From Burkholderiales bacterium (lineage in GTDB: Bacteria; Pseudomonadota; Gammaproteobacteria; Burkholderiales; Usitatibacteraceae): a DNA stretch of 46,582 bases. The number at the start of each line of letters is the position of its first letter. The first letter of the stretch is position 1. Below, one piece after another: positions 16,797 to 25,069 of the stretch. Location: positions 1-46,582 of the forward strand of contig JAFMJY010000005.1 in the NCBI GenBank assembly GCA_017853245.1, in the 5' to 3' direction. The position numbers and the translations under genes are program-made. Below the pieces are notes generated by a model, which was not told the DNA's origin, did no database searches, and saw nothing but the letters and a program-made list of their open reading frames with translations.

Positions 16797-17153
16797 TTGG
16801 ACCTCATCTTCATTCGCGACCTGCGCGTCGACGCCCGCGTCGGCATCTACGACTGGGAACAACTGCGCCCCCAAACGCTCGAGCTGGACGCCGAGATTGG
16901 CATCGGCCTCGCCGCCGGGCAATCCGACGCCATCGGTGACACCGTGGATTACGGCAAGGTCATCGAGCGCTTCACGGAAGAGCTTCGCGACCGTCGCTTC
17001 GGCCTGCTGGAAGCGCTGGCCGAGCATCTCGCTGCCATCGTCACGACGGAGCTCGGCGCCCCGTGGGTTCGGCTTTCGGTCGCCAAGGTGGGCCATGTGC
17101 GTAGCGCCCGCCGCGTCGGCGTCGTGATCGAGCGCGGCCAGCGCCCCGGCTGA
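16797..17153 (+). CDS. folB: Dihydroneopterin aldolase FolB
   Basis: The product is 118 residues, the normal length. The N-terminus LIFIRDLRVDARVGIYDWE is the family signature with the substrate-anchoring region. FGLLEALAEHLA and the C-terminal basic VAKVGHVRSARRVGVVIER are also typical. The enzyme converts dihydroneopterin to hydroxymethyl-dihydropterin and glycolaldehyde in folate synthesis. The start is TTG at 16797; no ATG or GTG lies in a suitable place, and no Shine-Dalgarno sequence is obvious, so translation may be modest. The next gene starts 6 bases after the stop. Confidence 0.9.
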   Translation: MDLIFIRDLRVDARVGIYDWEQLRPQTLELDAEIGIGLAAGQSDAIGDTVDYGKVIERFTEELRDRRFGLLEALAEHLAAIVTTELGAPWVRLSVAKVGHVRSARRVGVVIERGQRPG

Positions 17154-17159
17154 GCGCCC

Positions 17160-17354
17160 GTGCTCAAGTGGCTGCTGGTGCTGGTGGTGGCCGTGGTGGT
17201 GCTGGCCATCTTCCGTCAGCGCCTCCAGTCCTGGGGACTGGGGCGGCTTCCGGGTGACGTAACGGTGCGTCACCGCGGCCGTCCCATCTACCTGCCGATC
17301 ACCTCCACGATCCTGGTCTCGCTGCTGCTTTCCCTCATTGCCCGGGTGCTCTGA
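17160..17354 (+). CDS. DUF2905-family small membrane protein
   Basis: The product is 64 residues from a GTG start. It has two hydrophobic segments (about 3-17 and 48-63) around a conserved centre, LGRLPGDVTVRHRGRPIYLPITSTIL. This matches the DUF2905 pattern of small two-helix proteins found beside many different genes. The function is unknown. It lies 6 bases after folB and is probably translated from the same message. Confidence 0.8.
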   Translation: MLKWLLVLVVAVVVLAIFRQRLQSWGLGRLPGDVTVRHRGRPIYLPITSTILVSLLLSLIARVL

Positions 17355-17433
17355 CGCGCCGCGCCGACCCGTTTCGCTGCCTTGCGGCAAAATACGCCTT
17401 CGCCCGTCGACCGGGCGCCCACGGAGACCCCCG

Positions 17434-18366
17434 ATGAAGCCCTTGACCTTGCGCGTCGCAGCCCTGCTGCTCGGCGCCACGCTCGCCGCCCCGGCCCTCG
17501 CCCAGCATGCCAAGGCGCTCGCCGACTGCGAAAAGAAGTTGAACTACGCGCCCACCTCCGGCCAATCCGGCAAGGACGTGGTCTGGGTGCCCACGCCCGA
17601 CGAGCTGGTGACCCTGATGCTCAAAACCGCGAAGGTCACCGCCAACGACTACGTGATCGACCTGGGCGCGGGCGACGGCAAGATCGCCATCGCTGCCGCC
17701 AAGCAATTTGGCGCCAAGTCCCTGGGCATCGAGTACAACCCGCAAATGGTGAAGCTAGCCGAGTGCGTGGTGAAAGCGCAGGGTGTCGAGGGCCGCACCA
17801 AGGTCGTCGAGGGTGACATCTTCAAGGAGGACTTCTCCAAGGCTGACGTCCTCACCATGTATCTGCTGCCGGAGCTGAACCTCTGCGTACGCCATCGGGC
17901 GCTTTCCATGCGGCCCGGCGTTCGCGTTGTGGCCCATCAATTCAACATGGGCGACTGGGAAGGCGACGAGGTCCTCGATTTCGAAGGCCGCACCGCCTAC
18001 CTCTGGATCGTGCCGGCGCGCGTGGGCGGCACCTGGGCCTTCAAGGAAGCCGACAACGCCGTGGCGCCCTTCACCGTGACGCTTTCCCAAAACTTCCAGA
18101 AGGTCGGCGGCGAGGTGGCGATGGGCAAGTCGCGCCAGCCGCTCATGGGCGCCTCGCTCAAGGGCGAGGACCTGCGCTTCACCTTCACCGACGACAAGGG
18201 CCTCGTGCGCAGCTTCCACGGCAAGGTGTCGGCCAAGGGCATCAGCGGCCAGTTGCGCACGGCCTCGAGCGCCGATGCGTCGGTCACCGCCACCCTGCAG
18301 GGCGCGTTGAAGCCAGCGCCGTGGGCGGACATGCTCGACCGCTGCGGCCGCTTCTACGGCAAGTAA
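17434..18366 (+). CDS. Class I SAM-dependent methyltransferase with a signal peptide
   Basis: The product is 310 residues. Residues 1-23 form a signal peptide ending ALA before Gln24 (LRVAALLLGATLAAPALA). A Rossmann methyltransferase unit follows, with the SAM loop VIDLGAGDGKIAIAAAK (motif DLGAGDGK at 76-83) and acidic Glu100 in LGIEYNP. This is the style of the FAM173/DOT1-like group. The C-terminal third (about 190-300) is a beta-rich segment without a recognised motif. ATG 17434 gives the signal peptide; the frame is open further upstream but overlaps the previous gene. SAM is not normally available in the periplasm, so either the segment is an uncleaved membrane anchor or the enzyme has an unusual location or cofactor. 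Confidence 0.75.
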   Translation: MKPLTLRVAALLLGATLAAPALAQHAKALADCEKKLNYAPTSGQSGKDVVWVPTPDELVTLMLKTAKVTANDYVIDLGAGDGKIAIAAAKQFGAKSLGIEYNPQMVKLAECVVKAQGVEGRTKVVEGDIFKEDFSKADVLTMYLLPELNLCVRHRALSMRPGVRVVAHQFNMGDWEGDEVLDFEGRTAYLWIVPARVGGTWAFKEADNAVAPFTVTLSQNFQKVGGEVAMGKSRQPLMGASLKGEDLRFTFTDDKGLVRSFHGKVSAKGISGQLRTASSADASVTATLQGALKPAPWADMLDRCGRFYGK

Positions 18367-18387
18367 CCCCACGCCAACCGACGAATC

Positions 18388-18411
18388 AGCCCCGCTTCGG
18401 CGGGGCTTTTT
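18388..18411 (+). terminator. Rho-independent terminator after the methyltransferase
   Basis: An 8-base-pair stem AGCCCCGC / GCGGGGCT closes a TTCG tetraloop and runs into TTTTT. It lies 21 bases after the stop at 18366 and 16 before the next start. Confidence 0.92.
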
Positions 18412-18426
18412 GCGACTGGAGCCACG

Positions 18427-19782
18427 ATGAGCGAGACCCCCCGGCACGCCGCGCCTGAACGGCAGCTTTCCCACCTCGACGCCGTGATGATCATCGTCGG
18501 CATCGTGATCGGTGGAGGCATCTTCGCGCTGCCGCCGGCCATCGCCGGCTTCACCGGCAGCCCCGGCTGGATGTGGGCCGCCTGGGCCGGCGGCGCGGCG
18601 CTCACGCTCATCGGCGCGCTCTGCTACGCCGAGATGGCGAGCGCCTTTCCGCACCCCGGCGGCGACTACCACTTCCTCACCAAGGCATTCGGCCGCGACG
18701 TGAGCTTTTTCTTCGGGTGGGCGCGCGTCACCGTGATTCTCACGGGCTCGATCGCGATGCTGGCCTTCGTGTGTGGCGACTACCTCTCGGCGGTGCTCGG
18801 CCTGGGGCCCTACTCCTCCGCGATCTATGCCGCGCTGATCATCGGCGTGCTGACATCCGTAAACATCGCCGGCCTGCGGGCGTCGGCCACCACGCAGACG
18901 ATCCTCACGATCCTGGAAGTCGGTGGCGTGCTGCTGGTGATCGTGGCCGGCTTCTTCGCAGCCGGCAGCCCTGCCACGCCGGTGGCGCCCTCAACGCCAG
19001 CCCCGGCTGGCATGCCCGCGATGTTCGGCCTGGCGCTGGTCTTTGTCCTCTTCACTTTCGGGGGCTGGAACGAGGCGGCCTACATTTCTGCGGAAGTGCG
19101 CGGCGGCCAGCGCGCCATCCTGAAGGTGCTGGTGGTCTCCATCGCGGCGCTGGCTGCGATCTATGGCCTCTTCGTGCTGGCGCTGTTCACGGGCCTGGGC
19201 TTCGAGGGGCTCAAGTCGAGCAAGGCCGTGGGTGCCGATATCCTCAAGGCGGCCTTTGGGCCGGCCGGCGAGGCGTTGATCGCCGGCATGGTGGCGATCG
19301 CCGCACTCACCTCGATCAACGCCACCATGATCGTCGGCGCGCGCAACAACTACGCGCTGGGAACCGACTGGCCGCTCTTGCGCTTCATGAGCCGCTGGCA
19401 CGGCGAGCGCGGCACGCCGGTGACGGCGCTGCTGGTGCAATCCGGCATCGCACTCGTGCTGGTGGCCATCGCCGCGGTCGAAAAGGGCGGCGTCAACACC
19501 ATGGTCGAGTTCACGGCGCCTGTCTTCTGGGGCTTTCTCACCCTGGTGGGCGTCGGCTTTTTCATCTTGCGCGCCCGCTACCCCGACGTGCAACGCCCCT
19601 TCCGTGTGCCGCTTTACCCCGTGCTGCCGATCGCTTTCATCCTCACGTGCGCCTACCTTTTCTACTCGAGCTTGACCTACGCGCAGTCGAAAGGGGCGGT
19701 TCGGGTGTCGCTCTACGTGATGGCCGCCGGCGTGGTGGCCTGGGTCATCGCACGGATGCAGCAGGGGCGAAAGCCGGGCTGA
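18427..19782 (+). CDS. APC-superfamily amino acid permease
   Basis: The product is 451 residues with twelve predicted membrane helices. TM1 holds the unwound substrate/ion motif (IIVGIVIGGGIFALPPAIA). The TM2 region AALTLIGALCYAEMASAFPHPGGDY is the signature of LAT/YfnA-like amino acid carriers, and FGGWNEAAYISAE in TM6 is the second binding segment. It imports or exchanges amino acids across the inner membrane; specificity is unclear. The start is supported by GGAG 6 bases upstream and the terminator before it. It converges with the next gene with one base between the stops, and no terminator follows it. Confidence 0.88.
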   Translation: MSETPRHAAPERQLSHLDAVMIIVGIVIGGGIFALPPAIAGFTGSPGWMWAAWAGGAALTLIGALCYAEMASAFPHPGGDYHFLTKAFGRDVSFFFGWARVTVILTGSIAMLAFVCGDYLSAVLGLGPYSSAIYAALIIGVLTSVNIAGLRASATTQTILTILEVGGVLLVIVAGFFAAGSPATPVAPSTPAPAGMPAMFGLALVFVLFTFGGWNEAAYISAEVRGGQRAILKVLVVSIAALAAIYGLFVLALFTGLGFEGLKSSKAVGADILKAAFGPAGEALIAGMVAIAALTSINATMIVGARNNYALGTDWPLLRFMSRWHGERGTPVTALLVQSGIALVLVAIAAVEKGGVNTMVEFTAPVFWGFLTLVGVGFFILRARYPDVQRPFRVPLYPVLPIAFILTCAYLFYSSLTYAQSKGAVRVSLYVMAAGVVAWVIARMQQGRKPG

Positions 19783-19783
19783 C

Positions 19784-20560
19784 TCAGGCGTCGGCTGACG
19801 GGGGCGCCACGAATACGCTCTGGTAGCTGGTGTAGAGGCTGGCGAGCATCACCGGGACCCAGACGACGAGCCCGAGCAGTAGCGGGATCAACGCCAGCAC
19901 CAGCAGCACGCCCGCCAGAATCCCGTAGACCGTCATCGGCAGCCAGTTCCGCAGGCAGGCGATGAAGCTTGCCTTCATCGCGGGGATGGCACCCATGCCG
20001 CCCAGCGCGACGAGCGCCGGCGCGAACCAAAAGGCGGCGAACAGGGGCACCGCCAACAGCAGTGTGGCCAGCGCGCCGACCACGGCTCGCCACGCCGTCT
20101 CGTCGACGTCGACGGCAGCCAACGCCGCCAGGTCACCCGTCAGCACGGCGCCGAGCAGGGGCAGGCCCACGAATCCTGCGAACAGCGCCATCAGCGCGAG
20201 TTGCCCCACGAGGTACAGCATCCCTAACGCGAGGAGGGGGGCGGGGCGCTCGCGGAAGCCCCCAAAAAAGTGCTCGAGCTCGAGCTCGCCCCCCTGGTCA
20301 AGGCTTCGGGCGCCCAGCATGATGCCGCCCAGAATCACCGTTGAGAGTAGCGAGCCCAGGAGGCCCCCCACCACTGGGAGCATCGAGATGGCGAGGCTCA
20401 GCAAGAAAAAAAGCACCACGAAAACAACCCACATGAGCTTGGCGCGCCGAAAAAGCCGCCAGGCGTCGACAAGCCAGTCGGCACCCGCGCCGGCCCGGAG
20501 GACGCGGCCGCATTGCGCCATCGGGGCAGCCTGCTCAGGGGGTGGGAGAGCGTTGTTCAT
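19784..20560 (-). CDS. BPSS1780-family integral membrane protein
   Basis: The product is 258 residues. A soluble N-terminus of about 30 residues contains GAGADWLVDAWRLFRRAKLMWV, the hallmark of the BPSS1780 group, followed by about six hydrophobic segments. Central features include ILGGIMLGARSLDQGGELELEHFFGGF and, near the end, WLPMTVYGILAGVLLVLALIPLL. Proteins of this family are of unknown function and are common in Burkholderiales. ATG 20560 is chosen because it begins the conserved part; the longer open frame upstream runs into the xerD end. Confidence 0.75.
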   Translation of the reverse strand: MNNALPPPEQAAPMAQCGRVLRAGAGADWLVDAWRLFRRAKLMWVVFVVLFFLLSLAISMLPVVGGLLGSLLSTVILGGIMLGARSLDQGGELELEHFFGGFRERPAPLLALGMLYLVGQLALMALFAGFVGLPLLGAVLTGDLAALAAVDVDETAWRAVVGALATLLLAVPLFAAFWFAPALVALGGMGAIPAMKASFIACLRNWLPMTVYGILAGVLLVLALIPLLLGLVVWVPVMLASLYTSYQSVFVAPPSADA

Positions 20561-20606
20561 CGGCAGCAGGATATCCCGAGGCTGCGCAAGACGCCGCGAC
20601 GGCTGT

Positions 20607-21527
20607 TCACCCGCGCGGGTGGTGCTTTGCCAGCAGTTCCTTGAGGCGCTCGCGGGCGACGTGCGTGTAGATCTGGGTTGTCGAGATGTCCGCATGCCCC
20701 AGCAGCAGTTGCACCACCCTCAGGTCGGCGCCGTGGTTCACCAGATGGGTGGCAAACGCATGACGCAGCGTGTGCGGCGAGATGGCGATGCCGATGCCGG
20801 CCGCGCGCGCATACCGGCCCACGATTCCCCAGAAGGCCTGGCGTGTCATCGGCCCGCCGCGGCCCGTGACGAAGAGCGCATCCGACTTGCGCTCGCCCAG
20901 AATCTCGCCTCTCGCTTGTTCCTGGTACCGTCGCACCCAATCGAGCGCCTCTTCTCCCAGGGGCGCCAGGCGCTCCTTGGCCCCCTTGCCAACAACCCTC
21001 ACGACACCCATGTCGATACTGAGCTGCTGCGTGCGCAGGCTCACGAGCTCGGAAACCCGAAGCCCGCTCGCGTAGAGCGTCTCCAGCATCGCCTTGTCCC
21101 GCAGGCCAAGGGATGTTTCAACGTCGGGCGCGTCGAGCAGCGCCTCCACCTGCGCCTCCGAGAGCGATTTGGGCAAGGAACGCGGGATGCGAGGCGAGTC
21201 GACATCCCCCGTGGGGTCATCGACGCGCAGCGACTCCTGGGCCAGGAAGCGGTAGAAGCGCCTCAGCGCCGAAACGAGCCGCGCGGTACTGCGAGGCTTC
21301 GCCTTGCGCGAGGATACCTGCCAGGCGAGGTATCGATGAATGTCGGCGGAGCTGGCCTGCGCGATGCCCGGCACAGGCTGCGCATCGGGCGATGCGAGCC
21401 ACGCAGCGAATTGCGTGAGGTCCCGCCTGTAGCTTTCGAGTGAGTTGCGCGCCAGGCCGTCCGTCAGCCAGGCGTTGTCGCAGAACCGCTCGATCAGGCG
21501 CCGGTCAGCGTCGGGCTCGCGCTTCAT
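20607..21527 (-). CDS. xerD: Site-specific tyrosine recombinase XerD
   Basis: The product is 306 residues, the normal length. The N-terminal SAM-like core-binding domain (about 8-95) precedes a catalytic domain with the full active site: Arg157 (GLRVSELVSL), Lys181 (VGKGAKER), His252 and Arg255 (HTLRHAFATHL), His278 (LGHADISTTQIYTHV) and nucleophile Tyr287. With XerC it resolves chromosome dimers at dif during division. The sequence is of the housekeeping XerD kind, with no attachment site or integrative-element genes beside it. Its start overlaps the end of ogt by 23 bases, indicating translational coupling. Confidence 0.93.
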   Translation of the reverse strand: MKREPDADRRLIERFCDNAWLTDGLARNSLESYRRDLTQFAAWLASPDAQPVPGIAQASSADIHRYLAWQVSSRKAKPRSTARLVSALRRFYRFLAQESLRVDDPTGDVDSPRIPRSLPKSLSEAQVEALLDAPDVETSLGLRDKAMLETLYASGLRVSELVSLRTQQLSIDMGVVRVVGKGAKERLAPLGEEALDWVRRYQEQARGEILGERKSDALFVTGRGGPMTRQAFWGIVGRYARAAGIGIAISPHTLRHAFATHLVNHGADLRVVQLLLGHADISTTQIYTHVARERLKELLAKHHPRG

Positions 21528-21996
21528 GGGTGAGCAGCCAACGCTTGATGCCGCGCTCGAAGCCCTCGCCGGTAGCGCCCATGAACCCCCCGATCCCGGC
21601 TGAAGCAACGACGCGATGGCACGGAATCACGATCGGCAACGGGTTGGCGCCGCAGGCACCACCCACGGCGCGCGGTGATGAGCCCAGCTCCTGGGCGATG
21701 TCGCCATAGGTTCGGGTCCTCCCGACGGCGATTGCCTGCATCGCCTCCCAAACGGACAGCTGATGGCGTGAGCCCGAGAGTTGCAGCGGCAAGTCGAAGC
21801 GCTGCCGGGGGTCGTCGAGGTAGGCCTGCAGTTGCACGCACACAAGGTAAGCAAGCGTGTTGCGTTTGGGAGCCAGCGCGGGCGTGCCGGGCACAAGAAA
21901 ACGAATTCCGGAGACAAACGCGCCATCCGTCGTGATGCCCAACGTGGCGAACGGCGCGCGAAGCCGGGCGTCGAAGGCGTCCCCCTGCACGGGCAC
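21505..21996 (-). CDS. ogt: Methylated-DNA--protein-cysteine methyltransferase
   Basis: The product is 163 residues. It has a degenerate N-terminal domain and the C-terminal catalytic domain with the helix-turn-helix region (VWEAMQAIAVGRTRTYGDIA) and the suicide cysteine Cys126 in PIVIPCHRVV, followed by GGFMGATGEG. It repairs O6-alkylguanine by transferring the alkyl group to Cys126. It is of the Ogt/AdaB length without an Ada regulatory domain. It lies between xerD (23-base overlap) and the TRAP permease stop, 3 bases upstream. Confidence 0.92.
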   Translation of the reverse strand: MPVQGDAFDARLRAPFATLGITTDGAFVSGIRFLVPGTPALAPKRNTLAYLVCVQLQAYLDDPRQRFDLPLQLSGSRHQLSVWEAMQAIAVGRTRTYGDIAQELGSSPRAVGGACGANPLPIVIPCHRVVASAGIGGFMGATGEGFERGIKRWLLTHEARARR

Positions 21997-21999
21997 GCC

Positions 22000-23985
22000 T
22001 CAGGGCGATGCGGCCGACCGCCGTCGCCGCAGCAGCTGCAGCCCGGCCACCGAGGCGAGGAGGGCAACACCGACGGCATCGAGCCGCCCGAAGGGCAACA
22101 CCACTAGCGTGCCGGCCGTGATCAGGAGCAGCCGCTCGAAGCGGTTGGTCTTCGTGAACAGCCACCCCTGCAGGCCGGCGGCCAGCGCCGTGATGGCCAC
22201 GAAGATGAGCGCGACGACCCACGAGACGTCGAGCCACGTGGCGCCCTTGGGCAGCGTGAGGAGCACGCCGACACCCAGGGGATCGAGCACGAAGAAGAAC
22301 GGCACCACGAAAGCGGGCATCGTGTACTTCCATGCCTGCAGCGTTGTTCGGTAGGGGTCGGCGCCGGTGATCGCGGCGGCGGCGAAGCAGGAGAGCGCCG
22401 TCGGCGGCGACACTTCCGACAGCAGCGCGTAGTAGAAGATGAACATATGTGCAGCGTAGTCCGGCACACCCAGAGTCATGAGCGAAGGCGCAGCAATCAC
22501 CGCGCAAATGATGTATGAGGCAGTGACAGGCACCGCCAGGCCCACGATCCAGACGATGAGCGCAGTGTAGAGCGCCGTGAGCGCCAGACTGCCCCCCGCG
22601 TAGTCGATGACGATCGAGGAGAACTTGAGGCCCAGCCCTGTGAGCGTCACCACGCCGACGATGATCCCCGCCGAGGCGCAGGTGGCGGCGACGTTGAGCA
22701 TGCCGGTGGTGCCAGTCTCGAGGGCCTGTACCAGGCGCCGCGGCAGCATTGCCGTGTCGCGGTTGAAAAAGCTCACCACGAAGGCAGTAATGGTCGCCCA
22801 CAAGACCGACATGGTGGGCGAAAACCCCATGACCATGAACACCACGATCGAAGCGAGCGACAGGAAGTGGTACCAATACCGCTTCGCCAGCGCCCAGGCG
22901 CTCTCCACCTTCTCAAAGACGCCTTCGCTCATGCCGTACTTGCGGGCGTCCAGCTCCACCATGAAGTAGAGCGAGAAGTAGTAGAGCACGGTGGGGATGA
23001 GCGCCATCCGCACCACGTCGAGGTAGGAGATCTTCAGGAACTCGGCGATCAGGAAGGCCGCTGCGCCCAGGACCGGCGGTGACAGGATGGCCCCCAGTCC
23101 CCCAGCGGCAAGCAGCCCGCCTGCATCCGCCGGGTTGTAGCCGCTTTTCTTCAGCATGGGGTAAGCCACTGAACCGATGGTGACCGTGGTCGCCACCCCC
23201 GAGCCGGAAGGACCGCCCAACAGGAAGGACGAAAGCACCACTGCACGGCCGGCGCTGGTTCCCTTCCCCCCCATGAGCGAGAAGGAGAAGTCGAGGAAGA
23301 ATTTGCCCGCGCCCGAGTACTGCAGGAACGCCCCGTAAATGGTGAAAAGGATGATGAGCGTGGCTGACACATCCACCGCAACGCCGAAGATCCCCTCGAG
23401 CGTCATGTACATGTGGCCCACGAGCCTGCCGACGTCATACCCCCGGTGCGTCCAAGGCGCCGGGAGCCACGGCCCCACGAAGGCGTAGAGCACGAAGAGG
23501 CCGATCACGATGGGCATGATCCAGCCCGAGGTGCGGCGCGTGGCCTCCACCACGAGGAGCATCAGCGCCACGCCGAAGAAGATGTCCCAGCTTTCGGGCG
23601 CGGTGTTGCGATCGGCGAAGGAATCGCCCTGAGAGACCATCCACACAACGGTGGCGAGCGAGAGCAGCGCCAGCGCCACGTCGAACCACATCAGCCGGTG
23701 GCGGAACCGCCGCGCCACGGGGATGAGCATGAACGACAGGAACAGGACCAGGGCCACGTGCGCGCCACGCAGCCAATCCGTCTGCACGATGCCGTACGCG
23801 GCATAGAGGTGAAAGAGCGAGGTGCCCACCGCGACGGCGGTGAGAAACACCGCGAGCCAACCCTTGTAGCGGTTGAACGCGCCTTCCTCTTCCTCGATGA
23901 ACTCCTCGAGGCGGGCGCGCTGGTCGTCGCTGAGGGCCGTGGCGAGGGGGCTCGTCTCGTCGCTCTGGCTGGCAGACCCTGTCAT
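22000..23985 (-). CDS. Fused TRAP transporter permease, TAXI type (DctQM fusion)
   Basis: The product is 661 residues with about 18 predicted membrane segments. The small-subunit-like N-terminal part (about 40-170) is joined to the large DctM-type part with the signatures GGPSGSGVATTVTIGSVAYPMLKKSGY, AGGLGAILSPPVLGAAAF and LSEVSPPTALSCFAA. This is the architecture of TAXI-TRAP permeases, which use a TAXI-type periplasmic receptor and an ion gradient. No TAXI receptor gene is in the window. It lies downstream of the sulfonate block on the same strand (85-base gap), so it might move a sulfonate or another organic anion, but this is only positional. Confidence 0.88.
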   Translation of the reverse strand: MTGSASQSDETSPLATALSDDQRARLEEFIEEEEGAFNRYKGWLAVFLTAVAVGTSLFHLYAAYGIVQTDWLRGAHVALVLFLSFMLIPVARRFRHRLMWFDVALALLSLATVVWMVSQGDSFADRNTAPESWDIFFGVALMLLVVEATRRTSGWIMPIVIGLFVLYAFVGPWLPAPWTHRGYDVGRLVGHMYMTLEGIFGVAVDVSATLIILFTIYGAFLQYSGAGKFFLDFSFSLMGGKGTSAGRAVVLSSFLLGGPSGSGVATTVTIGSVAYPMLKKSGYNPADAGGLLAAGGLGAILSPPVLGAAAFLIAEFLKISYLDVVRMALIPTVLYYFSLYFMVELDARKYGMSEGVFEKVESAWALAKRYWYHFLSLASIVVFMVMGFSPTMSVLWATITAFVVSFFNRDTAMLPRRLVQALETGTTGMLNVAATCASAGIIVGVVTLTGLGLKFSSIVIDYAGGSLALTALYTALIVWIVGLAVPVTASYIICAVIAAPSLMTLGVPDYAAHMFIFYYALLSEVSPPTALSCFAAAAITGADPYRTTLQAWKYTMPAFVVPFFFVLDPLGVGVLLTLPKGATWLDVSWVVALIFVAITALAAGLQGWLFTKTNRFERLLLITAGTLVVLPFGRLDAVGVALLASVAGLQLLRRRRSAASP

Positions 23986-24070
23986 GTGCTCTCCCTGGCC
24001 CCCGGGCTACGGGGGTGCGTTGCCATTGTCCGCCAAATGCGACGCCGCTGCCGCCCGGGCAGCCGTGCGC

Positions 24071-25069
24071 TCACCCACCAGGACGCAGGACGATCTTGGC
24101 GGCGGCCGACCGGCCTTCGTGCAAGTCGCGGAACGCCTTGCGCCCGGCCGACAACGGCCGTTCCTCCACCCACTCGAGGCCTCCGAACAAGCCCGCGGCC
24201 AATCCCTTGACCGCTGCGCGCAGATCCGCCGTCGAATACGTGTAAGTCCCCACGAGCGTGATCTCGGCGAGCGTCAGCTTCCTCATGTCGATTTCGCTCG
24301 CCCAATCCTGCAGGCCGATGTGCAGCACGACGCCGCCCGGCTTCACGGCACGGAAGGCGGCTGCACGAGTGACCTTGGCACCCACCGCGTCGACCACGAA
24401 ATCGCAGGTGGCCTCGCCCGGGCCTGCGCCGCCGAGCGGGTCGAAAGGGTCGCAGCACCCCGTGGCGGCGGCCGAGGCGCGGCGCAGGGCGTTCGTCTCG
24501 GCCAGCGCGATGCCGCGGCAGCCGTGCGAATGCAGCAGGAGCGCAGACAGCAGGCCGATGGCACCGCCGCCGATGACGAGCACCCGGCTCTCGGCAAGCG
24601 GTCGCACGAGCGAGCGCTGCGCAAGATGGATCGCATGCACGGCCGTGGCCGCCGGCTCCGTGAGCGCTGCGTGCGCGGCGTTCATCCCCTCCGGGATCTC
24701 GACCAGCGTCGACTGCGGGATCGACATGTACTCGGCGAAGGCGCCCGGCCGCGTCATGCCCACCATCGTGCGATTGCTGCACAGGTTGTTGCGCCCTTGA
24801 ACGCAGTACTCGCAATGGCCGCACGTGATGAGCGGGTTCCCGGTGTAGCGACGGCCCTTGCCGGGCCCCTCCACCACCGTGCCCGCAAACTCATGGCCGA
24901 GTACGAGCGGCGGGTTACGGCGCGGGTCGTGCCCGTGGTAGGCGTGCATGTCCGAGCCGCAGATGCCCACGGCATCGATGCGAAGCACCACTTCCCCGCC
25001 TGCGAGGGCCGGATCAGCCTCGTCGCGATACGTCACCTCGTTGGGCGCGGTATAGACCAGTGCTTTCAT
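24071..25069 (-). CDS. Zinc-dependent alcohol dehydrogenase, possible HpsP-type DHPS dehydrogenase
   Basis: The product is 332 residues of the medium-chain dehydrogenase family. The catalytic zinc ligands Cys37 (GICGSDMHAYHG) and His59/Glu60 (LGHEFAG), the structural-zinc cysteines 83, 86, 89 and 97 (CGHCEYCVQGRNNLC) and the NAD-binding loop VIGGGAIGLLSA are present. It oxidises a secondary or polyol-type alcohol. It is the last gene of the sulfonate block and its ATG overlaps the aminotransferase stop (ATGA). In DHPS degradation two extra dehydrogenases (HpsO, HpsP) interconvert DHPS enantiomers; this gene could fill one of these parts, which is inference from context. Confidence 0.8.
   Translation of the reverse strand: MKALVYTAPNEVTYRDEADPALAGGEVVLRIDAVGICGSDMHAYHGHDPRRNPPLVLGHEFAGTVVEGPGKGRRYTGNPLITCGHCEYCVQGRNNLCSNRTMVGMTRPGAFAEYMSIPQSTLVEIPEGMNAAHAALTEPAATAVHAIHLAQRSLVRPLAESRVLVIGGGAIGLLSALLLHSHGCRGIALAETNALRRASAAATGCCDPFDPLGGAGPGEATCDFVVDAVGAKVTRAAAFRAVKPGGVVLHIGLQDWASEIDMRKLTLAEITLVGTYTYSTADLRAAVKGLAAGLFGGLEWVEERPLSAGRKAFRDLHEGRSAAAKIVLRPGG

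Noticed and set aside
20607-21527. Possibility that the tyrosine recombinase marks an integrative element
   Set aside because: The sequence is of housekeeping XerD type. It is coupled to ogt, and no attachment-site repeats, tRNA or phage genes are nearby.
23999-24015. CCCCCG/CGGGGG hairpin between the zinc dehydrogenase and the TRAP permease as a terminator
   Set aside because: It has a six-pair stem without a U-run; it could only be a weak structure, so I do not annotate it.
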